From the NCBI GenBank assembly GCA_051251645.1, contig JBPOEY010000003.1, positions 248,001-312,000 on the forward strand: 64,000 nucleotides of DNA. Direction: 5' to 3'. Within the stretch, counting starts at the first letter, position 1. The number at the start of each line of letters is the position of its first letter. Below are positions 42,509-51,777 of this stretch, piece by piece. The notes beneath the pieces were generated by a model. The model searched no databases. It saw only the letters and a program-made list of their open reading frames with translations, and was not told where the DNA came from. A program made the translations under genes and the position numbers. The stretch is from Litorimonas sp051251645. GTDB taxonomy: Bacteria > Pseudomonadota > Alphaproteobacteria > Caulobacterales > Maricaulaceae.

Positions 42509-42532
42509 AAAACCCGGCCGAGGCCGGGTTTT
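42509..42532. terminator. bidirectional intrinsic terminator
   Basis: AAAACCCGGC (42509-42518), loop CGAG, GCCGGGTTTT (42523-42532). A-runs on the left and T-runs on the right allow it to stop transcription from both the + strand gene ending at 42502 and the - strand gene ending at 42551. Confidence 0.88.
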
Positions 42533-42550
42533 CAATGAAGTATAAATGGC

Positions 42551-42937
42551 TTATGCGGCATCAAGCCATTCTTCGGCTTGGACTAATTCGACAATGCCGA
42601 AGCTATCGACATCCATCTGTGGCATCGCCGTGCCTTCAATTTTAGCAGTCGAGCGCAAGAATGGGCTGTCAGTGACAACAGCGCATTTCCCGCAAGCTTC
42701 GAGACCACGCATAATGTCCGCGAGGGATAAAAATGTCTTCCGAACCGACCCGAGGTCGGGGAAGTGCATCTTCGGAATTTCAAGGTAAAGTTGATATGCG
42801 TCTTGGCTTTCGCCGAGTGTTTCAAACCATTCCATTGCTTGGACGGTTTCTTCCCGTTCGACGGGTCCGGTCACAGACAAGCGAGCGATTGGGGCATCAA
42901 AAGTAGCGGTTAAGTTAGCGGTTTTTAAATCATTCAT
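42551..42937 (-). CDS. SpoIIAA-like (STAS-fold) protein
   Basis: 128 residues resembling the SpoIIAA-like family (DUF3478): IARLSVTGPVEREETVQAMEWFETL, YQLYLEIPKMHFPDLGSVRKTFLSLADIM and CAVVTDSPFLRSTAKIEG, i.e. alternating strands and helices of a STAS fold ending with the family's C-terminal AEEWL. Role unknown: these proteins are small cytosolic lipocalin-like/STAS proteins, not necessarily linked to sigma factors. It faces the YghU gene across a shared terminator. Confidence 0.78.
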   Translation of the reverse strand: MNDLKTANLTATFDAPIARLSVTGPVEREETVQAMEWFETLGESQDAYQLYLEIPKMHFPDLGSVRKTFLSLADIMRGLEACGKCAVVTDSPFLRSTAKIEGTAMPQMDVDSFGIVELVQAEEWLDAA

Positions 42938-43139
42938 AAAAAGAATAGTCTCCTGTGGTTGTGAAGAAAAAACGTAAGAAATTTAACTTTGTTCCGAAAA
43001 AGTTTCGCCTTTTCATCAGTCGCTTCCGAAGTCTTAAGTTTTGCCGAATTAAGAGAATGTGTGCTTCAGGGTGAGCCCGTTAAATTGTAAGTTTCTTCAA
43101 CCCGTAAAAGCGCTGTTCAAATTCTTGGCGGAGATCCTC

Positions 43140-43817
43140 ATGACCCAATCAAAATTACGTTATTTCGCAATGTCGGCGTGCTGTTCGGTGCTGGCGACCG
43201 GCTGTCTATCTATGCCGGGTGTCGGTGTGGGCGTCACTGGCGGTACCACCGGCGTTGCGGCAGAAGTTAAAGCGAATCCCCTACCAACAAGCCAATTACT
43301 TGTCCGGGGCAGTTATAATTTCGCCGAATTTTCTGGTGATGTTGAAAGTGACGGCATCCAATATGATGGTGATTTCACCCTGTCTAACTTTGGCGCTTTC
43401 GCTGACGTGGCTCCCTTTGGCGGACCATTTTATATTTCAGGGGGTGCTTATATAGGGAAAAAAGAAGCCGATCTTCTGGCGACGCCTGCGACCGATGTAA
43501 CAATCGGCGGAACAACGTTCACGCCAGCAGATGTCGGCTCACTGATCGGCAAAGCCGAATTTAAAGATGTGGCGCCCTATGTTGGTGTCGCGTTTGATAA
43601 TTTCGCGAACAGTATTGGCGGGTGGTCATTCAACGCCCGTGCTGGTGTCATGTTTGTTGGGTCCGCCGATGTAAACCTCACCTCAGCAAATGGCCTGCTC
43701 AGTTCGGATCCCGCTTTGCTGAGTGAACTTCGCGAAGAGATCGAGTCGATTGAACAAGATGCGGAAGATTATAAATATTTCCCGGTTTTGACGATCGGTA
43801 TTGCGCGTAGATTCTAA
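43140..43817 (+). CDS. outer-membrane-type lipoprotein with predicted beta-barrel
   Basis: 225 residues. Lipoprotein signal ending LATGC (Cys about residue 21), preceded by CC. The mature part is rich in alternating strands such as QLLVRGSYNFAEFSG, FTLSNFGAFADVAPFG, PFYISGGAYIG, VAPYVGVAFDNFANSIGGWSFNARAGVMFVG and ending VLTIGIARRF, where a C-terminal Phe is a usual barrel signal. It resembles small 8-stranded outer membrane beta-barrel proteins; a lipid anchor in addition to a barrel is unusual. Start ATG at 43140 with GGAG upstream; the longer frame from 43059 would not give a signal peptide. Function unknown. Confidence 0.72.
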   Translation: MTQSKLRYFAMSACCSVLATGCLSMPGVGVGVTGGTTGVAAEVKANPLPTSQLLVRGSYNFAEFSGDVESDGIQYDGDFTLSNFGAFADVAPFGGPFYISGGAYIGKKEADLLATPATDVTIGGTTFTPADVGSLIGKAEFKDVAPYVGVAFDNFANSIGGWSFNARAGVMFVGSADVNLTSANGLLSSDPALLSELREEIESIEQDAEDYKYFPVLTIGIARRF

Positions 43818-43843
43818 ATCACTGAATTCGAATACTCCCATGA

Positions 43844-43874
43844 AAGGCCCCGGCGCAAAACCGGGGCCTTTTTT
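43844..43874 (+). terminator. intrinsic terminator
   Basis: AAGGCCCCGG (43844-43853), loop CGCAAAA, CCGGGGCCTT (43861-43870), then T to 43874. A perfect ten-pair stem 26 bases after the barrel lipoprotein gene. Confidence 0.9.
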
Positions 43875-44062
43875 ATGGGTTGGTTTTACAACGCTTTCTG
43901 TCAGCCGAATGTGAGGACACTATCAGTTTCGAGTTGTGGCCCTTGAGGTCACGATGCAAAGGGATACCGTATTCAAGCGCAAGGCCATGACCTTTGAGAG
44001 CCCCTTCTGCTCCGCTAGATTAAACTTGAAAAGAAGGTCTGTCGTAATAACCCCTAAGTCAC

Positions 44063-44755
44063 TCAGCGTTCGAATTCACGGGCATCGGCATAGGCGGTTT
44101 GCCAACTCGGACGGGCCTGTAAGCGTTTGGCATAAGCATGGACGATGCCGTCATGTCCAACGCCATAAGCCCGCATCCAGCCGATGTTTTGTGCCATGAT
44201 ACAGTCGGCAGCGGAAAACTGATCGCCACAGATCCAATCTTGATCCGCAAGACGGGTTTCCAATTGTGGGACAATTTCATTTTGTAATTTCGCCATATTA
44301 AAAGCGACAATCGCTTCGCTTCTTACGGGCTTCGGGAAGAGGTCACGGTTGAGGCGAATGTTCCACAGGATCGTATCGAGATGGGCGGTATTAAAGGCGA
44401 CCATTTGCAGATAATCCGCGCGAGCAACGGGGTTTGATACGGAAGGGCTCAGGCCCGCTTCGGGATAGAGGTCTGCGAGATGCAGCACCATCGCGCCGCT
44501 CTCAAACAAGGTTTGCTCGCGTCCATCATCATATTTTAAATGCAGAACGGGTACGGCATGGTTCGGATTTAACGTCAGAAAGTCAGGCGTCATCCCTTCG
44601 CCTTTGAGTAGATCAACCCGGACCACTTCATGGGGAACTCCCAGCTCAATCAAAACCATCCGAACGCGAACGGATCGAGATAGCGGATAATGATAGAGTC
44701 GCGCGTGCTGAATCGGGCTTGGGGATTGCATGGTCTTTGTCATACGAACGGACAT
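44063..44755 (-). CDS. glutathione S-transferase family protein
   Basis: 230 residues. N-terminal thioredoxin fold HARLYHYPLSRSVRVRMVLIELGVPHEVVRVDLL, then LNPNHAVPVL and FESGAMVLHLADLYPEAGL (cis-Pro loop and glutathione gamma-Glu-binding site), followed by a helical C-terminal domain with DQFSAADCIMAQN (typical N-capping/hydrophobic staple D). Catalytic Ser or Cys is not obvious (SRSVRVR). Divergent from the gamma-glutamylcyclotransferase-like gene at 44772 with 16 bases between starts. Start uncertain: M at 44755, 44743 or 44731. Confidence 0.88.
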   Translation of the reverse strand: MSVRMTKTMQSPSPIQHARLYHYPLSRSVRVRMVLIELGVPHEVVRVDLLKGEGMTPDFLTLNPNHAVPVLHLKYDDGREQTLFESGAMVLHLADLYPEAGLSPSVSNPVARADYLQMVAFNTAHLDTILWNIRLNRDLFPKPVRSEAIVAFNMAKLQNEIVPQLETRLADQDWICGDQFSAADCIMAQNIGWMRAYGVGHDGIVHAYAKRLQARPSWQTAYADAREFER

Positions 44756-44771
44756 AGGCTAGCGACACGCT

Positions 44772-45107
44772 ATGGAATACCTTTTTTCATATGGGACGCT
44801 CCAAACGCCCGCTGTTCAACTCGAAACATTTGGTCACACGATTTCCGGCCATCCGGACGCGCTGGTCGGTTTCAAGAAGTCATTGATTGAGATCACGGAC
44901 CCAGACGTCCTAGCGCTCAGCGGTGAACGATTTCATCCAATCGTGACTGAAACAAGAATCCCAAAGGATCGTGTTGCGGGCACCGTTTTCGCTCTGACGA
45001 CGTCACAATTAGTCGAAGCCGACGCCTATGAGGTCGATGATTATGAGCGCGCGTCAGTGACATTGGCGAGCGGGAAGACGGCGTGGCTCTATGTGGCGAC
45101 GCGTTGA
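44772..45107 (+). CDS. gamma-glutamylcyclotransferase-fold (AIG2/GGCT-like) protein
   Basis: 111 residues: YLFSYGTLQTPAVQLETFGHTISGHPDALVGFKK at the start carries the YGTL motif of the family; the catalytic Glu is probably in LVEADAYEVDDYERASVTLASG. Members cleave gamma-glutamyl amines or have other amide-cyclising roles; substrate here unknown. It is divergent from a glutathione S-transferase gene with almost no intergenic space. Confidence 0.86.
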   Translation: MEYLFSYGTLQTPAVQLETFGHTISGHPDALVGFKKSLIEITDPDVLALSGERFHPIVTETRIPKDRVAGTVFALTTSQLVEADAYEVDDYERASVTLASGKTAWLYVATR

Positions 45108-45108
45108 G

Positions 45109-45729
45109 CTATTTCGCTTGCGGCAAAGACCAACCAAATCGGATCGCACAGGCCCGTAACGCAAATGCCAAACTGAACCCGATTAGGGTCGATATTTCGA
45201 ACGATAATCCTGCTCGGTCTGACAAGGCATAGCCCAGTCCGCCAAGCAGCGCGGCTGTGGCGTAAATATCCTGTTTAAGCAGCATTGGCTCTCGGCCCGC
45301 GACCACATCACGCAGCAACCCGCCGGCTGACGCTGTAACCCCGCCCATAATGACGGCAATCGTAATTGAGTGACCAAGGCCAATGGCTTTGGCGGTCCCG
45401 GCCACGGCGAACAAAGCCAGCCCGACCGCATCGGCCCAACGAATGGGCTTAAAATCTTCGACACGCGTGCCAAATATCCACGCGAGGATCGCTCCGAACA
45501 TAACCATCAAGAGTGATCTGGGGTCGGCTAGCCAAAACACAGGGACGTCGAGGATCAAGTCTCGTAGCGTGCCGCCCCCTAGAGCAGGCAGGAAAGACAG
45601 GACAAGGACGCCGAGCGGGTCCATCTTTGCACGAACTGCGACAATGCCGCCAGACACAGCAAAAACGAGCACGCCGACTTGGTCAAGAAAGGCAAGGGCG
45701 AAACCCAAGTTGATGGCATCGAAAGTCAT
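45109..45729 (-). CDS. UPF0126/TRIC-type membrane channel protein
   Basis: 206 residues and about seven transmembrane segments. Two UPF0126/TRIC repeats: FAVSGGIVAVRAKMDPLGVLVLSFLPALGGGTLRDLILDVPVFW in the first, with the GGGTLRD motif, and VIMGGVTASAGGLLRDVVAGREPMLLKQDIYATAALLGG in the second, with GGLLRD. Inner-membrane; prokaryotic TRIC members conduct monovalent cations, while genetic data elsewhere suggest glycine uptake. Convergent with the preceding GGCT gene (2-base gap). Confidence 0.93.
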   Translation of the reverse strand: MTFDAINLGFALAFLDQVGVLVFAVSGGIVAVRAKMDPLGVLVLSFLPALGGGTLRDLILDVPVFWLADPRSLLMVMFGAILAWIFGTRVEDFKPIRWADAVGLALFAVAGTAKAIGLGHSITIAVIMGGVTASAGGLLRDVVAGREPMLLKQDIYATAALLGGLGYALSDRAGLSFEISTLIGFSLAFALRACAIRFGWSLPQAK

Positions 45730-45871
45730 GCACCGCCCCTGACAATTTGTCGGCCCTCTGGCAAGCTTTGCGAGAGAAACCTCTGTTCGTTTCGCGTTTC
45801 ACACGACCTAACATTGCATTGATATAAAATGTCGATTAGCCAAATCTATGGGCTTGGCAGGAATGACGATT

Positions 45872-47926
45872 ATGAGATCTTGGTGGGTGGCAGTGATCGT
45901 CACAATGTTTGCGCTGCCCGTATTTGCGCAAGAGGTAGTGGATTATGTTCGTGTGGAGCCTCGTCCAGACTGGACCGTGCCGATTGCTGTTCCTGACTTT
46001 GATCCTGCCGAAGATGCGGACCGAAAAAAGATCTATCCGCTGGTTGACGATCAAAACCGCTACAGCCTCACGACCGACGAATATTCGACCCGCTATATTG
46101 TAGATCTGTTGACGCCGGCAGCGGTCGAAGACGAAGGGACTATCAGTCTTGATTTCGACCCCGCCTACCAAACATTGTCACTCCATACGGTTCAAATTAC
46201 GCGGGACGGCCGAACGATCGACGCGATTGATCTGACGGAAGCGATGGTCTTCCGCACTGAAACTGACCGTCGGCAGATGATCTTTAACGGCACGATGACT
46301 TTCTCTTTGCCGATCCTTGATTTGCGAGTCGGAGACCGCCTTGAGATCGCTTATACAACGGTCGGACGGAATCCTGCGGTTGGAGCCGGGTATTTAGCGC
46401 GCAGGACATTTGCAACGACGTCTGAGATTAAGCGTAGTGTTTACCGCGTGTCCTTTGGGCCGGGTGTTCCGATTAGGACGCAAACCTTTAATCATCCTGT
46501 TGAGCCTCAGCGGTCCGTTGATAATGGCTGGACGATTTTTCAATGGGATGCGCCCGATCCGGAAGCGCCTGACTATGATCGCGATGCGCCGGACTGGAAT
46601 TATTCCCGACCGACATTTGAGGCCTCTAACTTTGGGAGCTGGTCCGAAGTGGGTGAGCTGTTCAGACCCTATTACGTTGTGTCGGATGCGGATCGTGCTG
46701 CAGTTCGGGATATTGTCGCTGATATTGCGGCGGATCATGCGGGCTCCAAAGCTCGGGCTAAGGCAGCACTTGATTGGGTGCAGACCCATATTCGTTATGT
46801 TGGGTTGGAAATTGGCGAAGGTGGATTTATTCCGCGTCCGCCAGAGCGGGTTTTGCGTCGTCGTTTCGGGGATTGTAAAGATGTAACCTTGCTACTGTTG
46901 ACCCTCTTGGATGGGTTGGACGTCTCTGCGGACCCCGTGTTGGTCAATCTTGATGAACGAGGCGGTGAATTCAAAGGCCTCGCCAACCCTTATGCGTTTG
47001 ATCACATCATGGTTATCGCAGAGATTGAGGGGGCGCTCTATCCTATGGACGCGACGCGCGATCCGCAGCTTGGGACGCTCGATACAATGGAAAAGGGCGA
47101 TATTGAGTATGGTCTGCGGATGGGCGTGGACGGATCCGTCGTTACGCGTCTGCCACAATCGGATTATAACGTGCGCGAGTTGATTATAGAACGTTTCGAT
47201 TTGATCGCAGAACCCGGAACAATTCTTTATGATCTGACTTTCCGTGAATATGGCGAAGACGCAGATGAGACGTTGGCTTGGCTGGTGCGCGAAGGGGAAC
47301 AGGGCGTACAGGACGGATTTGTTCGCTATCTTGCTGATATTTACCCGACCTTGGAAAAAGACGGAGATTTGACGTGGGAGTCCAGTGACGCGGAAGCCTG
47401 GACAGAGCTGAAGATGCGTTTCCGCCTTCCGGGTTATACGACGGATGACCGCCGGTCATTAAAAACGCGCGCTTATCAATTGCTCGCCGCAACACCTGAT
47501 TTCGAAGGCGGAACCCGCGTGTCTCCGTTTGTAATCGCCCACCCCAGAAACATCCGTCAAATCCGGGATTATGTGATCAATGATGATTATGAATTCGAAA
47601 CACGCGCCCGCACCATTGAAACGGACTCCTTTCGCTTTTCTTACGATGAGAGCTATGAAACCGCATTGTTTCGTGAAGATTACCGCTGGCAAAGTAAGCA
47701 AGACCATATCACGGCTAAGGACTTTGAAGACGACATGGCGAAAATTGATAAGCTTCAAGATTGGAGTTATTCGACAATCAATCTGGCTTTTAACGATGAC
47801 GGGGCGGGTGAAGTAAGCGTGAGTGCCATGCCCGCATCGGTCCGCTGGCTCGACTGGCTGTTCCTGATCGTGTTTCCCGTCGCGATTATCTATCTCGTCC
47901 GTCGATCACGTCGACGTGTCGGCTGA
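45872..47926 (+). CDS. secreted DUF3857 / transglutaminase-like protein
   Basis: About 684 residues. Signal peptide (MRSWWVAVIVTMFALPVFA-QE); DUF3857 domain (residues about 30-260, e.g. LHTVQITRDGRTIDAIDL, VGDRLEIAYTTVGRNP); transglutaminase-like core with Cys in RRRFGDCKDVTLLLLTLLDG, His in NPYAFDHIMVIAEI and Asp in PMDATRDPQLG; and one C-terminal transmembrane helix (WLDWLFLIVFPVAIIYLVRRSRR) that should anchor it. I start at ATG 45872 because AGGA lies nine bases upstream; ATGs at 45848 and 45863 are in the same frame. Membrane-anchored periplasmic enzyme, substrate unknown. Confidence 0.88.
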   Translation: MRSWWVAVIVTMFALPVFAQEVVDYVRVEPRPDWTVPIAVPDFDPAEDADRKKIYPLVDDQNRYSLTTDEYSTRYIVDLLTPAAVEDEGTISLDFDPAYQTLSLHTVQITRDGRTIDAIDLTEAMVFRTETDRRQMIFNGTMTFSLPILDLRVGDRLEIAYTTVGRNPAVGAGYLARRTFATTSEIKRSVYRVSFGPGVPIRTQTFNHPVEPQRSVDNGWTIFQWDAPDPEAPDYDRDAPDWNYSRPTFEASNFGSWSEVGELFRPYYVVSDADRAAVRDIVADIAADHAGSKARAKAALDWVQTHIRYVGLEIGEGGFIPRPPERVLRRRFGDCKDVTLLLLTLLDGLDVSADPVLVNLDERGGEFKGLANPYAFDHIMVIAEIEGALYPMDATRDPQLGTLDTMEKGDIEYGLRMGVDGSVVTRLPQSDYNVRELIIERFDLIAEPGTILYDLTFREYGEDADETLAWLVREGEQGVQDGFVRYLADIYPTLEKDGDLTWESSDAEAWTELKMRFRLPGYTTDDRRSLKTRAYQLLAATPDFEGGTRVSPFVIAHPRNIRQIRDYVINDDYEFETRARTIETDSFRFSYDESYETALFREDYRWQSKQDHITAKDFEDDMAKIDKLQDWSYSTINLAFNDDGAGEVSVSAMPASVRWLDWLFLIVFPVAIIYLVRRSRRRVG

Positions 47927-47969
47927 TTGATCTTGTTCTCACTGCGCTGGCTCATGGGGCGAGTTGCTC

Positions 47970-50768
47970 TTAGCCGAAAGCATCATAGTGATGGGTCACA
48001 GCGACTGTAATCTGACGCGCTAAATCGCGCGCACGACTGAGCGGCTTGATGACTTCATCGGCAATGTGCGGGAAACCTGAGCTATCGGGCAAATCCGTTT
48101 GCTCGGTCAGTTGACGTGTCCAATCCAGCGAGGGTTTGCTGGCCGGATAACGGTTCTGCAGATCGTCGAGGATACCATCAATTTGGAAGGTCTGTAGCCG
48201 CTGAAGCACGGACAAGCGCGAGGTCTCAGAGTCAGAGACGACGGGCAGTTCCGTCGCCAAAATCATCATTTTCATGACGACAGCCAATCGCAGCGCATGA
48301 AGTAGACCAAGCACGTCGCCGGAAGACGACTGACACTCGAAACGTCGCCGCGTATCCAGAACGTCAAGACGCAACCGATTGGTCAGGTCCATAATCTGTG
48401 AGCGCCATTGGCTTGTCATCAACGTGTCCGCAATGATGGCAGAGCGGTCAGCTAACATTGGCTCCTCACCGGATAGTGCTCGCGCGACCCAAAAACCTGG
48501 ATCGAACAAACGGCCATAGCTGGTCAAGATCGATAGATTGGTTCGACACATGGTAGTGGCGACCAGTTGGAAAATCGACTGGGCTCGGGCGGAGCATTCT
48601 AACAAGTTATCGAATTTTTCGGGATCGATTGAGGCCGCGCGGCCAACGCCGTAGAAGAGGTTCGCGGGACATCCAAATTGCTGCAAAATCGCATTATGTG
48701 GAATGGCGCGGAGCTGACGCGGGTCGAATGTATCCGCCCCGCTCGCTGACTTGGCGCGTTTCACCGCGCGCGATCCTGTTGGGATCAGCAGATTCTGGCC
48801 AAATCCACCCAAAATGGTGACGTAATCCGGATCATCATAGAGTTTTTCTTGGGCGTTTTGAATCGTCCGGTAGAGATCCCAAGAAAAATCACGCTCGGTA
48901 TAAAACGGATCATCCTCGGCTTCGCTACGATCTGAAAAGCGGGCTTCGATCAGGTTCAAAACTGTCGCGTTTGAGAGGTCTTGTGTCTGGAACCACAGAA
49001 AGCCGTCTCCGCCTTGGAAACTAGTTTCATGGCAAAGGGGGATGTCACGTTTTTCAAACTGACGAATGGCATATGGGCTCATCGCATAATCGATGCGCTG
49101 TCCGACTGTGCCCGGATGTCCACCACGCCCAAGGCCTTCGCCGTGTGTATTAAAAACGATGGCGGTGACATCTTTGACGTCCGCGCGCGCCAATTCTTGT
49201 GCGAGTTGGCTTTGCACCCGTTCAATCGCGAGCGTCGCCGGAAGCTGTCCCATAAAGCGACCGGCGTCAGAGAACCCTGTTTGCACAGCAAACACGCCGC
49301 GCGCTTGGACATAGTCGCGGTAAGCTGGGTTCTCGAGCATTTTGCCAATGATCCGGCCCCCATTATTGAGCGCATCTGACGTCTCAAACAATGGCGAAAT
49401 GTCGATATGGTTTTCAAGCCCGTAGAGCTTGGCCAAATAGAGTGCGCCGAGCGGGACGAGGCTGTCTTCTGTCTCCGCAATCAACAGGCGGATGGGTGTT
49501 TCAGAGTCGATGTATTTGTGAATCTGCGCGCTTAGGATCATTTTCTCATGCGCAGTGGAGCGTTCCAGCGCGAGGCTGGCAAAATTGATGGGACGGGCCG
49601 TCGTGGCGTTTGTCATTTCCGTGGCGCGGCGCAGCAAAGTCCGTTGATCTGACGTGTTGTCTTTGAGGCCAAACGCGGCGCGCATGGCGGCATTAATATG
49701 CCGCGCATTGACTCGGAAGTGGATACGGGCTGTGCCGAGACCGAACGCTTTCATTCGGGCTTTTAAAGTCAGAATATCATGCGCAAGGTCATCGGTCGCG
49801 CTACCGACGGCCTGATCAAGTAATGTGTTCAAATCTTGAGTCGACAACAGGCGCCTGTCTGATTGACGGGTTAGGTTGTTTGCTGCTGCAACAAGGTTTT
49901 CCGGTACATTCAAATTTGTTTCGAACAAGGTGAGATCGCGGCGTGCAGATTGTAAACCATCTTGCAACCGTTCGGCTAAGGCAGACAAATTTGCACCTTT
50001 GGCTGTCAGCGTTTCAGCCTGTTCAAGATAGCGGGCAATCTGATCGCGCTTCTCGGACAGGCGGAGGCGCAGGGCGTCGCCCCAACTAATATCCGTGCGC
50101 CCATCAATGTCGTAGCCAACCCAACTGTAAGCGTCCGCGAGATGCGGCGTAAGTGCGGTCCATTGTTTTGGGAATTGCGCACTCGCAATGCGAAGGACAA
50201 TTTGGTTGATTGTGTCTAACGCGGCCTGAATGCGCGTGAGCGTGGCTTGCGTATCCTCATGTTCTTCTAGCAGCGTCGGGGCGCGCTTCGGTAGATAAGG
50301 GAATGTTTTTAGCGCCTCGACGCTGGCCGAGGGTGTTGTTTTCGCCGTGGCAATATCGCCTAGCGTATTGCGGATATCGCGCGACAATGAAAACGTCGGA
50401 TGCGCCGTCAGGACGATGCCAGACGCCGGGGCTTCGGCCCAGGCTTTGAAGGCGTCCCAGCCTTCACTGGCCTTAGTTTTGGCAGTAGCCATGACGGAGG
50501 CGCGCAAGCTGTCGATCCGGTCCAGCCCGGCGCGTTCGCGCAATCGACGCGCACGCTCTATCGCAGCTTCATCGGAGAGCTCTTTGACGAGCGCTTCAAT
50601 ATCGCGAAACGCAATAGACCGATCTTCCACTTCGCGTGAAATGTCATAGGCCAGCCGTTTGACGGGATTGGCTTGCGGGTCGGATTTTAGTCCATCGGAA
50701 TGGGCGTTCAGTTGGGCGGAAAGCCGCGCTCTAAGCTCTGCAAGGGTCTCGCGTTTGTAAGATGTCAT
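47970..50768 (-). CDS. ppc: phosphoenolpyruvate carboxylase-like protein, divergent
   Basis: 932 residues and the overall organisation of PEPC: VLTAHPT with catalytic His123, the swivel region and the C-terminal helical bundle. Several otherwise invariant motifs differ. GYSDSxKDAG appears as GFSDAGRFMG (Lys to Arg, near residue 498). FHGRGGSxGRGG appears as HGEGLGRGG (near residue 542), missing two residues and one catalytic Arg. The C-terminus ends YDAFG instead of NTG. The protein may be inactive for carboxylation or have another function. It follows gap directly, two bases apart, on the minus strand, but the usual PEPC would be expected to be tightly conserved. Confidence in the fold is high, in the activity low. 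Confidence 0.75.
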   Translation of the reverse strand: MTSYKRETLAELRARLSAQLNAHSDGLKSDPQANPVKRLAYDISREVEDRSIAFRDIEALVKELSDEAAIERARRLRERAGLDRIDSLRASVMATAKTKASEGWDAFKAWAEAPASGIVLTAHPTFSLSRDIRNTLGDIATAKTTPSASVEALKTFPYLPKRAPTLLEEHEDTQATLTRIQAALDTINQIVLRIASAQFPKQWTALTPHLADAYSWVGYDIDGRTDISWGDALRLRLSEKRDQIARYLEQAETLTAKGANLSALAERLQDGLQSARRDLTLFETNLNVPENLVAAANNLTRQSDRRLLSTQDLNTLLDQAVGSATDDLAHDILTLKARMKAFGLGTARIHFRVNARHINAAMRAAFGLKDNTSDQRTLLRRATEMTNATTARPINFASLALERSTAHEKMILSAQIHKYIDSETPIRLLIAETEDSLVPLGALYLAKLYGLENHIDISPLFETSDALNNGGRIIGKMLENPAYRDYVQARGVFAVQTGFSDAGRFMGQLPATLAIERVQSQLAQELARADVKDVTAIVFNTHGEGLGRGGHPGTVGQRIDYAMSPYAIRQFEKRDIPLCHETSFQGGDGFLWFQTQDLSNATVLNLIEARFSDRSEAEDDPFYTERDFSWDLYRTIQNAQEKLYDDPDYVTILGGFGQNLLIPTGSRAVKRAKSASGADTFDPRQLRAIPHNAILQQFGCPANLFYGVGRAASIDPEKFDNLLECSARAQSIFQLVATTMCRTNLSILTSYGRLFDPGFWVARALSGEEPMLADRSAIIADTLMTSQWRSQIMDLTNRLRLDVLDTRRRFECQSSSGDVLGLLHALRLAVVMKMMILATELPVVSDSETSRLSVLQRLQTFQIDGILDDLQNRYPASKPSLDWTRQLTEQTDLPDSSGFPHIADEVIKPLSRARDLARQITVAVTHHYDAFG

Positions 50769-50769
50769 C

Positions 50770-51777
50770 CTAAAGGAACTTGGCCATCACGGCGGCCGTG
50801 TCCAGCATGCGGTTCGAAAAACCCCATTCATTGTCATACCAAGACAATACACGGACCATATTGGGTGCAGGAACCATCGTTTCCGTCGTCATCAAAGACG
50901 TTGAATAGGGATCATGGTTGAAGTCTGTGGAAACGGTGAGATCGTCCACGATCTGTAAAACACCCGGCATGGCTTCGGCGGCTACGCGGAAGGCAGCATT
51001 GACAGCGTCGACGTCTGTCGCCTTTCGCGTGTTGACGATCAGATCGACCGCGGAGACATTGGGCGTTGGGACGCGAATCGCTTTGCCGTCCAGTTTGCCG
51101 TCCAATTCCGGCATGACCAAGCCGATCGCCTTGGCTGCACCCGTGCTGGTTGGGATCATGGAGAGCGCGGCGGCGCGGCCCCGGTTGAAATCTTTACGGT
51201 GGACGCCGTCCAATGTGGGTTGGTCGCCTGTGTAGCTGTGGATTGTTGTCATGAAGCCGGACTCGATCCCAAACGCTTCATTCAGCACTTTCGCTAAGGG
51301 CGCGAGCGCATTGGTCGTGCAGGACCCGTTGGAGACAACATGGTCATCAGCCGTGAGCACATCATGGTTCACGCCATAAACGACCGTCTTGTCGGCATTC
51401 TTGCCGGGGGCGGAAATCAACACGCGTTTCGCACCCGCATCGAGATGTTTTGCGGCCGCCTCGCGGGCCGTGAAAATGCCTGTGCATTCCATGACGATAT
51501 CGACCTGAATATCGGCCCAGTTCTGGTCTGCGAGGTCCCGTATCGCGGTTACTTGAATCGGGCCGTTACCGATGTCGATTGACGTGTCGGTTGCGGTAAT
51601 CGCGCCGGGGAAGCGTCCGTGTACGCTGTCATATTTCAACAAGTGCGCAAGGTTTTCCGTTGAAGATAAATCATTGATGGCGACGACTTCCATGTCATCT
51701 CGCCCTGATTCATGCAAAGCTCGTAAAACGTTACGCCCGATGCGGCCAAATCCGTTAATGGCAATTCGCGTGGTCAT
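50770..51777 (-). CDS. gap: glyceraldehyde-3-phosphate dehydrogenase, type I
   Basis: 335 residues. N-terminal Rossmann motif TRIAINGFGRIGRNVLRAL; catalytic Cys in SNGSCTTNALAPLAKVL; SYTGDQPTLDG with H residues; LPELDGKLDGKAIRVPTPNVS and SWYDNEWGFSNRM complete the family pattern. Uses NAD or NADP to oxidise G3P in glycolysis. The ATG at 51777 gives the standard N-terminus; an upstream ATG at 51819 would add 14 residues. It ends 2 bases before the start of the PEPC-like gene and is probably co-transcribed with it. Confidence 0.95.
   Translation of the reverse strand: MTTRIAINGFGRIGRNVLRALHESGRDDMEVVAINDLSSTENLAHLLKYDSVHGRFPGAITATDTSIDIGNGPIQVTAIRDLADQNWADIQVDIVMECTGIFTAREAAAKHLDAGAKRVLISAPGKNADKTVVYGVNHDVLTADDHVVSNGSCTTNALAPLAKVLNEAFGIESGFMTTIHSYTGDQPTLDGVHRKDFNRGRAAALSMIPTSTGAAKAIGLVMPELDGKLDGKAIRVPTPNVSAVDLIVNTRKATDVDAVNAAFRVAAEAMPGVLQIVDDLTVSTDFNHDPYSTSLMTTETMVPAPNMVRVLSWYDNEWGFSNRMLDTAAVMAKFL

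Noticed and set aside
43936..44199. 87-codon plus-strand frame between the barrel lipoprotein and the glutathione S-transferase gene
   Set aside because: It runs into the antisense end of the transferase gene, has no ribosome site or recognisable sequence pattern, and follows a strong terminator.
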